Below are positions 15,401 through 26,149 of a stretch of 64,000 nt of DNA, in pieces (position 1 is the first letter of the stretch; each line of letters opens with the position of its first letter). Below the pieces are notes generated by a model. That model was not told where the DNA came from, did not search any database, and saw only the letters and a list, made by a program, of their open reading frames with translations. This DNA comes from Datnioides undecimradiatus (taxonomy: Eukaryota > Chordata > Actinopteri > Lobotiformes > Datnioididae). The translations under genes and the position numbers were made by a program. Location: assembly GCA_008933995.1 (NCBI GenBank), contig WARS01000016.1, positions 11,279,848-11,343,847 on the forward strand, given 5' to 3'.

Positions 15401-18400
15401 TAATGTTTGCATTAGTTGTTACAATTAAAAAGGTGGAGATTGGGTTATTGAGCTATTATCAGTAAGCACCATTTCACTTCAGAAAAGGAGGTCTGCTGTT
15501 CAAATTCAGTAACCTACCCATTGTTGCAGTGGCGCAAACTTTCCTGTGATGGCCTTAAGAACTTCCTGACTAGCTAGACCTCCAACAGCTGCTGCTAATG
15601 GAGGGAGAGTTCCCCTCGCTGTTCTTGACAGACAGCGCACCAACTCAGCATTCACAGAAGCCTGAAGGAGAAAAGAAAGAAAGAGAAAGGAAGGAAAGAG
15701 AAAATGGGATTCATGTGAAGATGTGTGAATATGCTATCATCTGTCAAAGTGGATAGTTCTGCATCTTTGCAGGTTCACAAGCATGAAGGTATTGAAAAAA
15801 AAGTAAAGTTCTCACTTTGTTCCTGAGAGTTGCATTCACTTCTTCAGTTAGCTTCAGTAAAACCTCAGCATCCTGTAAACACCTGATGGCATCAAAGTGT
15901 AACTGCTCATAACTGAGTGTGTCACATTTCAACAACTCCACATCGGAAACCACAGCAAAGATAAATGATATTCTGATACTGATAATGGACAAAGAGAAGA
16001 GGAATAGACTGTAAAAAAAAGAGAAGTAGTTTGTTTACCCAATGTTGGGGAGTCTACAGTGCTGCTCCTGAAAGGTGTCCAGAGCTAACATGGCTGCATG
16101 GATCTGCAGTGGTGCCTGATGGGTTGATTTAATAAAAAAGTAAGAAAAAATCTTGATTTAAACTAAGGAGATCACAGCAATGCTTGTCTCAGAAAGGCTG
16201 GTTATTGTGATGAATGAAAAGAATAAGCACACAACACAACACAAGAGCACAGCAGGAAGTCAAGTTTTGGATCTTAAAAGTACAATGGCTGCATTTTACC
16301 TTAAAAATGATTGGTTTGTAGTTTTGAACTTAAACTGGTCAAGAGTGGTTACACTGCAGAGTAAATGATATTTGGTAATGTGCCTTCGTGAAGTGAGTCA
16401 GTTTTGCTGTAGAAACTGGGTTAAGCTCAAAGTTAGATGGCTAACCAGTCCATTTGTTTCACTTGCTTTGTGATTAAACCTCCAGGAACTGTTTTAAAGT
16501 CTCACCTCTGGTTTACTGAAGTCTGGAGGCAGAACCTGGGGATCACACAACTGTCTCTCCATGGTCTCCTGAAATACATTAAGTGGATGCATGCAGAAAG
16601 AAGCACACACACAAAAATGTTTATCTAGAAATGTTTGTATGTTCCTTTTATGAAACCGTGACATTTCTGCATGATATGACTAGTTAACTCACAAATCTGT
16701 AGGTCTTGGGGGTTTTCATCAGAACAAAGAAACCTCCATGTGCATATGGTTGTAATTGGGATGTGTCTCCTATTGCAAAACTGTGAGGGGAAAGGACTGG
16801 AAACACACACACACACCCACACACAAATTCAATCAAGACAAAAGACACATACACACAGAAATTGTTTTAGGTTACATGAATGCACAACAATGTCACTGTA
16901 TATGGTAAAAGTATCAAGGCATTAGCTACAGAAACTGTTCAAAATATGATAATAAACCCTCTATATTATGAACCAATTGTTTTAGCTATATAAATCTGTG
17001 ACTCATTTAATATGTATGCCAGTGTTATTCAACAAAAAATAAAAACTTCATACAACACAATATTTACTGTACAAGGTACAAATAATACCTGAAACCTGAC
17101 GTGCAGTGCCGTTGAGTTCCACCATGCCATTGACCTCTCTGAAGACAACACTCTGACCTGTCTGTAGGCCATGAGGTTGGTTATCCATGCAGGTTACCAC
17201 CCCAGGATTATCCTGAAGGGTCAAAACCAGATAGGATGTTATTTGAAGCAGGACACTGGCTTTGTGGGCTCGTATTTCAATCACTCTATTTCAAAGTATA
17301 TGTAATTACATTATAGAATCTAGAAGACTGGTAATATTGTCTTTAGTGTTCAGAGTACCTGAGTGATAGTTTGAATGAAAATCTCCTTTGGCTCCTCTCC
17401 TGTAGGATCCGACACCTCAAACTCCTCTCCAAAATCACAAAACACCCGCACACAGATGCCATATGCATCACAGCCAATGAACTGGCAAAGACATGAATTA
17501 AATGGCTTGGTTACCACTCTGGCTGTGAGTTCCACATGTTTAAGACAAGGCTTTGTTTATGCCATGTAGTGTATAACCACTATGGGGACTGTACTTACTC
17601 TGATGGGAGGTTGTTGTGAGTGGCAGAACTCATTCACTCTCTTCTGTAGACTCAGTCTGGCCTCAGTCAGAATCACACACTGGAGGAGAGAGGAGAGCAG
17701 ACAGTCAGACACTATGTGCTACCTTTAGTCTGCAGAAGACTCCAGAATAGAAACCAGTGCAGGTGTTAACTAAAATAATCTGCCATCAAAAACTAAATGA
17801 CAATGAAATCTATTTATTTTTTAGTTCTTCTATTTAAGTAAACAACCATAGACAGCCCATGGGCCAGTCAGTGACTAGATACACCGTCACTGAAAGTTTG
17901 AGCAAATCCAGGGAAATGTTTGGCAGTTTTTTGACTTTTAACTGTAGCATTCACATCGTTAGTGTTTACCTACTTTATCCATATTTTTGTGTCTACAGGG
18001 GAACCAGAGAGACTGCAGACCAACTATCGTAATGAGAGACAGACAGCAGCCCACTCTACACATCCTACGAAACATAGGTTATAGCTTACCTGATACTTCC
18101 TGAGAAAACTGAGATCAGTGTTGTCATCCAGAGCAGAGGAGGACATGTCAACATGGACATAAGGGTTCAACTCTGCAACACGAGGGCAGACTGCCTCCAC
18201 CCTATGGTAGGAAAGCAAAAGAGGGTTGATAAGAATGTGGAGAAGTGTGAGCACAGGGTATTTCAGAGAGTGTATAAAGTCAGATGTTTTACCTCCTCCT
18301 CTGGCTTGACACATCCTCTTTGCGGATGAAGAAGTTGGAACCTAGATCCCAAGTCTCACACTGCTTTGTGTCATGAAGGGTGACTGCCTGCACACATACA

Positions 18401-18949
18401 CAGAAATACAACAGCTTAGACCACAGGAAGACTACCTCTCTCTAGACACTCCACACTGACTCTTTGTACACTTTCATTGTATTCGTGATCATGACCGTTT
18501 TGAGAGTGCATACCTTCACACCAGCCAGGACAATATTCTTTGCTGTGAAACAAGAGGTCAAGTCCCTTAGTAACACAGATCAAATTAATATTCAGTTTAT
18601 TCCAGTTCTGATGTGCGATTCTGTGATATTAAGCCTACCAATCTCAATGCCCAGTCCTCCCATTCCACTGAGAAAGACTGAGGACTGGGCCATCTGGTGC
18701 ATAGCACTGTCTCCCAGCACATATCGCTGGCGGCTGTGCAGAGTGAGAGGAAGGAAGAGGAAGTGTGAGGGGAAAATGCAAAAGATCAAGAAGCAAAACT
18801 GAGGAGCGATAAGTGTAGCATACATACAGTACTATAATTTCCTGTAACAGTGGTTTAGTAAGTAAAACGGCAATAGATTATGATGAACGGCCAAAAAGGC
18901 AGACTTGCCTGTAGAGAGAGTCGTCAATCACCATCGAGTCTGAAGCCAT
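9477..18949 (-). CDS. uba6: Ubiquitin-like modifier-activating enzyme 6 (E1), complete, 1025 aa
   Basis: This E1 adenylates ubiquitin or FAT10 and passes it through a thioester to E2 enzymes in the cytosol. Coding exons, 5' to 3' (high to low): 18909-18949, 18639-18733, 18514-18542, 18293-18387, 18090-18201, 17599-17679, 17359-17481, 17089-17212, 16693-16796, 16506-16568, 16039-16115, 15816-15882, 15518-15661, 15203-15349, 15041-15121, 14862-14939, 13846-14027, 13526-13631, 13307-13396, 13128-13208, 12454-12582, 12301-12352, 12078-12141, 11922-11991, 11772-11843, 11562-11685, 11285-11478, 10464-10591, 10051-10138, 9858-9952, 9477-9618. They total 3078 bp in frame. Visible are the first Rossmann segment GMGGLGIEI, the second [12 protein letters not shown], the nucleotide-site stretch [20 protein letters not shown], and the catalytic cysteine in [13 protein letters not shown]. 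The C-terminal ubiquitin-fold domain ends [32 protein letters not shown] fits UBA6 rather than UBA1. Length is close to human UBA6 (about 1050). Confidence 0.97.
10250..10311 (-). mobile_element. 3' tail of a truncated non-LTR retrotransposon (LINE)
   Basis: On the minus strand a short stretch ending near GGTGTGGGTCTAACAAAGGA runs into a pentamer array of ATCTA/TAATC type (GATTA repeats on the plus strand). This is the form of the 3' end of fish CR1/L2/Rex-like LINEs, whose last bases are tandem copies of a short motif. It lies in the uba6 intron between exons 10051-10138 and 10464-10591. The family is not resolved by eye. Confidence 0.45.
12593..12620. repeat. CA microsatellite in uba6 intron
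   Basis: An (AC)n run, interrupted once, lies just upstream (in the gene sense) of the uba6 exon at 12454-12582. It sits about 15 bases from the acceptor site at 12583-12584. Confidence 0.8.
14110..14627. mobile_element. piggyBac-type MITE in a uba6 intron, 518 bp with TTAA ends
   Basis: The element lies in the intron between uba6 exons 13846-14027 and 14862-14939. It is bounded by TTAA on both sides (14110-14113 and 14624-14627), the target site used by piggyBac transposases. The ends read CCCTTAAACACC and, on the other strand, CCCTTTCACACC, a terminal inverted repeat matching at 10 of 12 positions. There is no open frame of note inside, so it is non-autonomous. Just inside the left end is a perfect 18-bp GC-rich palindrome at about 14129-14146 (CGTGTCGC/CGGCGACACG). 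Confidence 0.75.
16799..16825. repeat. CA microsatellite in uba6 intron
   Basis: A short (CA)n tract directly abuts the acceptor of the uba6 exon 16693-16796. On the sense strand it is therefore a GT run just ahead of the TTTCCAG acceptor. Confidence 0.7.
18903..18908 (-). other. uba6: GC donor site of uba6 intron 1 (GC-AG intron)
   Basis: On the minus strand coding exon 1 ends CTCTACAG and is followed by GCAAGT. There is no GT donor that would keep the conserved [13 protein letters not shown] junction. The acceptor at 18734-18735 is a normal AG. GCAAGT is the usual consensus for the minor GC-AG class spliced by the major spliceosome. Confidence 0.85.
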
Positions 18950-19097
18950 GCTGGGAGGGGAAGAGGGGGGGATACAGCTGACTGAAAGATAACGACTATA
19001 CCTGTCAAAACATATAAGTATAGCGTACGTGATTAGTAAAGTAATTTGCGTTTTGGGTGTTAGCGGTAATAATCTGAAACCAACGCCCTGGTGTAAG

Positions 19098-19111
19098 TTA
19101 ACGTTAGCTAA
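19098..19111. promoter_or_regulatory. TAACGTTA palindrome with AACGTTAGCTA, uba6 upstream
   Basis: TTAACGTTAGCTAA lies about 150 bp upstream of the uba6 start codon. It contains the 8-bp palindrome TAACGTTA. The 11-mer AACGTTAGCTA recurs exactly at 19268-19278 and at 41184-41194, and I noticed it nowhere else in the window. Confidence 0.6.
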
Positions 19112-19267
19112 ACGGCTAGCTTAGTGTTAATGCCAGCTAACTGTCTGCCCTGATGATGACCTGACAAGCGTGAGACGCGTACCAAGGTAAAGTGAGTCTT
19201 GAACTACTAGTCAGTGACTATAGCTACCGTAATAACGCTTTATTTGTGAACCTGCTGATGAAAGCTC

Positions 19268-19290
19268 AACGTTAGCTACAGCTAGCTAGC
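19268..19290. promoter_or_regulatory. Second AACGTTAGCTA copy with GCTAGC repeats, uba6 upstream
   Basis: AACGTTAGCTA is followed at once by CAGCTAGCTAGC. It is about 320 bp upstream of the uba6 start codon. This is the same motif as at 19098 and 41184. Confidence 0.6.
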
Positions 19291-20394
19291 ACTGAGTGGC
19301 ACTGCTGCCTGGTGCCGGTGGCGAGGACACTTGTCATAAACTCGTTAAAAGTGATGACATATACATTAGGCTACAAATAACGCCCAAGAGTGGACGGCTC
19401 TTTTAGTTTTTAACTCCTTACCAATTATTATGGAAAATCAGTCGCAAATGCTGTTAAAAGTATACATATAATCATACGCAGATACCTGTCAGTACGCGCT
19501 ACTAGCTTTAGCGAATGAATGGCTGTGACTGGTTAAAAACTTGGAGTGATTCCGGGTTACCGCAGTCACATGACCAAGGTCATCCAATGGGTTGTCAGAA
19601 TTTTCAGGACCCCATAACTGATAAAATTTCATTTATTTTGGAAGTGCAACCGCTCTTAATGTCAGTATCAATAAATGTCACTATAAATCAGCTACACTAT
19701 ATTCAGAAATTCACTCATCAGTCTCGCATCAATACCTCTGATTATAACTTATAAAACAAGAAAAAGTAAAAGACATGATATTAATTGAGGTTTGTCCAGT
19801 TAGACAGAAAAGGTTGCAGATCATATAGACCTTTCTGGAAGTTTAATCTTGAGAAATTTGTTTTAGCAGTTTGTATTTAAGGTGAGACATTATCTACTCA
19901 AACCAGACACATTGATGAGGTAATGGTATAGTCCTTTTCATTTTTAAGGAGAATCAGTCATCAAGCCAGCAGTGTGTCTTCAATTTCAAATCTTTGAAGA
20001 TCAAGAAGCCCTTGAAAATGTTTTAGGTGTATTTTTCTTTTGTTATTGGCACCTGTTAGTGATTCACCATATGAATATTTGTTTTTCATACTGTACGTGA
20101 ATGTATATTTTGGACATTAGAGCTGAAATGTTTGACTGAACTATAAATAAGTAGCATCATTAAAACATAGCGTTGTATAAACCTAAGTTTCAAAACTCAA
20201 AGAGCAATTTGCTGAACCAGTTCCAACCAGAGAGACAGGACAGAAAATACGAACCACTGTTTAAAGAAACAAAGGTCAACAGCCAAGTGAAACATTTACA
20301 CCCCACTTACTCCCATTGTGGTCAGTGATGTAAGGAAAACACAAGTTTTATTACTGTCATTGATGCACTGGTGTATTTTTCGTCCATGTGCATT

Positions 20395-20417
20395 TTGTGT
20401 GTGTGTGTGTGTGTGTT
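20395..20417. repeat. GT microsatellite
   Basis: A (GT)n run of about 11 units lies 335 bp upstream of the grhpr start codon. Confidence 0.9.
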
Positions 20418-20751
20418 TACTAGTGTGCATGTTTGTATTTTTGAGAGCGATAGAGAGGGATAGTTATTGTGTCTTTGTTAGGTCTCTGTTTCTGGACTAC
20501 AAAAATCCATTTTGGCTTAAAAAGAGCTCAAGTTTTATTAATCCTGAAGCTGTACAAAGTTTTGAGTTGTTTTGTCAGTAACCCTCAACTTCAGACTTTA
20601 GAGACACCCTCCCTCCTATCACATTGGTCAATGGCACACACAGGATCCTCCCCTTGAACTAGAGCCAAAATCATGCACATGCACACAACAGACTCAAAAG
20701 CTTTACTCTCACCTCCCGGACACCTGCCCACAGATTTACTATACTGTGGCA

Positions 20752-22756
20752 ATGTGGTGCAGTCGCATGGCACTGCGTCGGCTCCAGCGGATTGCCGTTA
20801 CTCCTTTGAATATCGCTGGGTGTCAAACAAGCCAAGTGCAGAGGGAAATGTCAACCCTCCCAAGGGTGTATGTCACCCGACAGATCCCACCTGAGGGCCT
20901 GAAGATCCTCCGTGAATCTGGACAGTGAGTCACAGTATCCTTATCCAATTTTATATAGAACAAATTGTTTGATTAATTAATAGCATCAAGTAGCAGATTT
21001 GAGTGTGATACCTTTCTGAATAAGAAACATCTGCTTTGTAAAGTTCATCATTTACTTTGAGTAAACAGGACTGCTAATGTTTGCCTTTAGGTTAGTCAGA
21101 TAAGGCTTGTACCCTAAAGAATATTCCCCCATAGCAGACACGAATAATCATCTCACCTTGAAGTGCAACTGTTTCAAAGATGGCTTACAATATAATTTAG
21201 CCGAAAACCACAACCAATCATTTTCCTTTCTGTGAATAATTGCTAAAAAATAGGGTGCAGTTTGAGCTGTGGGACTCAGATGACACCCCCGTGCCCAGGA
21301 AGGAGCTGCTTCGGAAGGTCAAAGGTGTTGATGGTCTGCTCTGTGTACTGACGGAAAAGATTGATACAGAGCTGTTGGATGCTGCAGGTCTGAGAACAGA
21401 CTTTGACTCAGTTTAATGACAAATGCAATAAAAACCCCTCTCAAATATGCATGTGTGCTTATGTTTGGTGTACTCCGACAGGTCCAAACCTAAAGGTCCT
21501 CAGTACCATGTCAGTGGGTTTTGACCACCTGTCTTTGGAGGAGCTGAAGAAAAGGTTTCTTCTTTCTCCCTGTTTATTAAAAAGACACACTGAAGTCAAA
21601 AGTGTTGACTTGTGTCCGAAAAAAGGCGTGCAATTAACCTTGTGTGTGTTTTGTTTTCCCCTCAGAGGGATCCGTGTTGGTTACACCCCTGATGTCCTGA
21701 CAGATTCTGTGGCTGAGTTGACTGTGGCTCTGCTGCTCACTACCTCCAGGAGACTCATAGAGGCCACACATGAAGCAAAGACGTAGTGTTCCGTACACAC
21801 TCACACACACACACACACACACACACCCTCACACAAACATAGTCAGTCTCTCTGGGTCAAAGTTTAAACACATCTGTCTCTCTTTTTTGACTTTCAGTGG
21901 TGGTTGGGGCACATGGAGAACTCTGTGGCTGTGTGGATATGAGCTGGCTAACAGCACTGTGGGTATCCTGGGCCTGGGGAGGATTGGTGAGCACACAGCA
22001 CCTAAAACATGACACACACCATGTACATCAGCATGTCATTAAGCTGCCATTTCTTGAAATGTGATGTTTCTTACACTGTCTTTGTTTTTCAAGGCGTCGC
22101 CATCGCTGAGCGTCTGGCACCGTTCAAAGTAAAGAAGTTCATCTACACAGACATAGCGCCCAGACCAGAGTTGGCCAGCATCATTAATGCAGAGTTTGGT
22201 AAGGACTTAAGACTCAAGGTCACCAAGATGTATCATGTGTGGATACACGGTCAGCCTTATATGTTAATGTGATAACAACAGTGGCACTGTCTCTTGATCT
22301 AGTCTCTTTTGATGAGCTGGCAAAGCAGTCCGATTTCCTGGCTGTATGCTGTGCTTTAACTCCGGAGACAAAGGAGATCTGTAACAAGAACCTTTTCTCC
22401 AAGATGAAAAACACCTCCATCTTTATCAACACAAGCCGGTACCTTTGTGCTATACACAAACACACACTGAATCACTTTAACACGTGTTGTAAAGATGTGC
22501 TGCAACACTACAGTGCAGTCAAGATTGAATTTGGTTGAATACCAGTGGTGGAACAACTGATCAGATTCATTAACTAAGCAACAATACCACAGTGTAAAAG
22601 CAGTCTGTAACAACTTCATGAGTACAAGTGCATAAGAATTACCATTAAAATGTGCTGAAAGTATCAAAAATAGATTTCATGGTCCCAAAATAAATATATT
22701 AAATATATTACATATATTTTTATCCTATTCACACACAGACACAAGGACACTCACTG

Positions 22757-22790
<34 letters not shown>

Positions 22791-23157
22791 ATTGTGGTCT
22801 TTTCTGTTATGTCAGTGGGGGAGTGGTAAACCAGGAGGACCTGTACGAGGCTTTGTCCACTGGGCAGATTGCAGCAGCTGGGTTAGATGTCACTGTTCCT
22901 GAGCCGCTGCCCACGGACCACCCACTTTTTACCCTGAAAAACTGCGGTGAGTCTGTCAGACTTTCTGTACTGCCCTAGTGAGGGCTTCTTATCACCTTGC
23001 TAAATTCTCACCACCCATCATCTCTCCCCCCACAGTCATTCTCCCACATATTGCTAGTGCCTCCTACACCACCCGTAATGCCATGTCAGCCCTAGCAGCA
23101 AACAACCTCCTCCTGGGCCTGCGGGGTGAGCCGATGATCAAAGAACTCAAACTCTGA
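20752..23157 (+). CDS. grhpr: Glyoxylate/hydroxypyruvate reductase, complete, 359 aa, with N-terminal presequence
   Basis: The enzyme reduces glyoxylate to glycolate and hydroxypyruvate to D-glycerate with NAD(P)H. It is a member of the D-2-hydroxyacid dehydrogenase family. Exons: 20752-20924, 21254-21387, 21482-21554, 21666-21782, 21898-21986, 22094-22198, 22303-22438, 22816-22946, 23036-23157 (1080 bp, in frame). Visible are the Rossmann glycine motif GILGLGRIG, the catalytic Arg in FINTSRGGVV, the Glu in TVPEPLP, and the His in [10 protein letters not shown]. It ends in IKELKL, like the human enzyme. The first Met gives an Arg-rich, acid-poor extension of 32 residues ahead of the internal Met (20848) that matches the human start, so mitochondrial import with a second cytosolic start is possible. 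Fish carry two grhpr copies; I believe this is the b-type, but that is from memory. Confidence 0.95.
21796..21826. repeat. CA microsatellite in grhpr intron 4
   Basis: An (AC)n run lies between grhpr exons 21666-21782 and 21898-21986. Confidence 0.9.
22758..22788. repeat. ATT trinucleotide repeat in grhpr intron 7
   Basis: About nine tandem ATT units lie 30 bp upstream of grhpr exon 22816-22946. Confidence 0.9.
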
Positions 23158-23230
23158 GAAAAAAGTGTCTCTACTGTGACGAATGACTTTTTTTTTTTCT
23201 TATATACCCATTGACTCTTTAGAGGATTAT

Positions 23231-23236
23231 AATAAA
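23231..23236 (+). terminator. Poly(A) signal of grhpr
   Basis: A canonical AATAAA lies 74 bases after the grhpr stop codon. This implies a very short 3' UTR. Confidence 0.7.
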
Positions 23237-23249
23237 GCAGGACTTGAAT

Positions 23250-26149
23250 TGTGTAATGGTGCATTTCCTCATTGTTGTATCATCTCTGTGCTGTTTCAGT
23301 TTATACTTCATAAAAACATCACCAGCAACAAAACAGAATTTCATTGTTATTTTATTCAGTCTGTACAACAACTGAACATACTATTTAATCTTCATAGCCT
23401 TCAAACAGTAAAGAGACAAACATTTAGTCATCTTATGGATATGCTATGTTAGATACAGAAACAAAACACAGAAATACTTCAGATTTGGCATATCAACAAA
23501 AGCCCAGCTTTTCAAGCTAGAGGGCATAAGGCAGTGACTTTCAAAATCAATTTCGGTCTTTTGTAAATTTTAACATTTTGGCATTTTCATACAGGGGTAA
23601 TAAAGTCAGTGCATTTTTCAGAGCTTCACATTAATCATTTGAGCAAGAGCTTTAGAAGACAGCACCATAACAATCCTTAGCAGGCCACTGTGTGAGACAT
23701 GGAAGTCATTTTGGATTAAAGACTGTATCTCTCTTTTGCCTCATGACTGTTACACTTCTGTATCTCTAAGAGTCCCAGCTGCCTCCTCACAAAGTGCAGA
23801 GGCTGAATGTGAGTAGGGAACATAGAGTAGCAGGTGTCACATCTGGAACTGAACTATCAGTGATTGTTTTATATTCTGTGGCCGAGCTTTAACATGTCAA
23901 GATTTACAGAGCAAATGGTGGATTAGCTTATGTTTATAAGGAGGACATCCTGCAAGGCAATTATTCTTCTGAAGTAAAAAGTCAAGATCCTCCACCAGGA
24001 AAAAAAAATTGTACAGGCAGTGTGATGACTCTACAGTACATTAAGGTGCCAACTATAAATGGAAGCAATGATCATGATTTTCTTATCAACAGTGTAGGCG
24101 ACACAATACGGCAAGCAATAAAGTGTACAAAAAGGCAAACATGTATTTGAAAGTGTCACTTTTTTCATTATGGATCACTAAAACAGAACTCCACAACACT
24201 GCATGAACACTGATTTCAATTAACCAACTTCTTGAAGTAAAATCCTGTAGAAGTTATTTTCTATGAGGTTCCTTCCCATGTTGAATCTCACGCAAATTGC
24301 CAAACTGAAACAGTATATGACAACATTTATCAAGTTACAGGTAGACATTAAAATACAGATACAAAGATAAAAAAACAGCTAAAACTCCTGAAATTAGCAT
24401 TAAAAATAACAAAAGAACCTATCATATATATATATTTTTTTTAAATCTTCCTCATTGATATTTGAGTTTCACAAACTGTGGAATTGGTGGATTATAGATC
24501 ACCTGCGAGCAAACATGCTACAACCCTTAGCTTGCAAACTCATCCTGCTGGTAGTGTAACAGAAGGAAAAACCTTTGAGAGCTGGTAGAGTTGGATAATC
24601 GCAATACAGCAATGTTTTCACATAGTTCAACATTCCAGTAAACATGTTACTTACAAAAAAGAATGATTTGTCTAAATGCTTTTCCAACAGATGCAACATT
24701 AGATGTATTAAGAGACATTTACAGCACTGATATTAAATACAGTAGCAAAATTATACAAATGTTTGTTCTTCATGAGCTTTTTTGTCTCTCTCCCAAGAGA
24801 AAAAAATGAGGAAACCAACCACAAATGTGCAATATTTTTGACTCTGCCTCTCAGCACGACTTCACTGCCCTTTAATAAACACACAAACTGTATACACAAG
24901 AACACCAGCGAGCAAAGAAACTTGGCTGATTTGTGGACGATCAGTAAACTCATGGACCTCAGCTGAACTTTCTGTGGTCATTCCCATTCAGTAACTTACA
25001 AGGGAAAGTTGCTTGGTGCCGTATTTGAAAACAACAACAACAAATTGCAAGTTTTGCACATCATGTCACAAAGTAAGGTGCATTTAGTGCACATTTTCTA
25101 GAAATTAAAATGTCATTATAATGCAATATTATATCAACTGTAATTTTCTTAAAAAGAGACGACAAAGCCCAGCAAATGCCAACACTTTACGCTCTTGTTC
25201 TACAGTTTAAATTTCCTTTTTCCCAATAGTTTACTATTTGTGCAAAACGATTCATACAAACTGCAGGTATCAGTGTTTCAAATGAAGACATTTAGTCGTG
25301 TAACCAAATGAAGCGTGAAGGCCTAATTTGTGTAAACTGGATTATCTCGTCAACTAGCACGCGTATTCTTTAATTTGGCACAGCAACACTTCTAACGATG
25401 GTAACTTGAAGGTGCTTGGGACGGAAAGGCAACTGTAAACATCTCATATCAAACGGCTGTCTCTCTGCCCTTGGACAGACCAAGGCACAGTCAACATTTT
25501 CGGTGACAATGACTCAGAGGTCTGATGTAGGACGCTGCTACATGTTTCACGAATGTGCAATTAAAAAAATCTACATGTAACGAAGGACACTATTTTACAT
25601 AACAGTTGTACTTGATGCTGGTGCTGCGTGGCCGCCTCTGACACGCAAGCACTCAGTTAAAATTACTCCAGTTTGCTTTCATAAATTTATAATTACAGAC
25701 AGCTCAGTTTTCAAGACACCTCAACAGATTAATTTTCACCTAATGATGAGACAGTTCACTGTTACTTTTCAAACATGATATATCCAACGGTTTGGGTGCT
25801 TTAAAAGCTGAGCCTAGCCTTGTCAATTAGCTCCATGTATTTACACTGATTCAATATTCAGTCTACAGCATGAATTCATAGCTAATGTGGCGCTTTTGCG
25901 TCTACAATCTTTCTACAGATTAACTGTCTTTAGAGCGACTTCTTCTTCTTGACTTGATAGCGTGGGTTCTTCCTTAAAAATAAAATGTATGACTACATTA
26001 TCATCCCTTTCTCTTTGGTCTGTGATCAGTACTGATTACACCCATCACAGCTTTCGAAAAATGATTTTTGGGGTCATAAAATTCTGCCCATCAATGATTC
26101 CTAATGCATTTACGTCAGCTCATTCTACTCTGACACAGTAACCAAGGTC
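23250..26149 (-). other. Presumed long zbtb5 3' UTR and grhpr/zbtb5 tail-to-tail junction
   Basis: This is 2.9 kb of AT-rich sequence with no credible coding region. It lies downstream of the zbtb5 stop and facing the grhpr terminus. Long AT-rich 3' UTRs are usual for ZBTB genes, but I could not place a zbtb5 cleavage signal with confidence. Confidence 0.45.

Larger units (their letters stand above)
18950..20751. promoter_or_regulatory. Divergent promoter region between uba6 and grhpr
   Basis: The two genes are head to head, 1.8 kb apart. No TATA box is evident near the uba6 start. Features seen: TTAACGTTAGCTAA at 19098-19111, AACGTTAGCTA followed by CAGCTAGCTAGC at 19268-19290, TCACATGA (E-box of MiT/TFE type) at 19566-19573, the palindromic TGACCAAGGTCA at 19571-19582, and a CCAAT box at 19584-19588. 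A 5' non-coding exon of uba6 may end near 19010, but I cannot prove it. From 19600 to 20390 I see only AT-rich sequence; a GT repeat follows at 20395-20417. Confidence 0.5.

Noticed and set aside
16781-16796. Shorter uba6 exon 9 starting after the CTCACAG at 16781
   Set aside because: That acceptor breaks the frame with an immediate TAG. The one 16 bases upstream restores [10 protein letters not shown] and the total frame.
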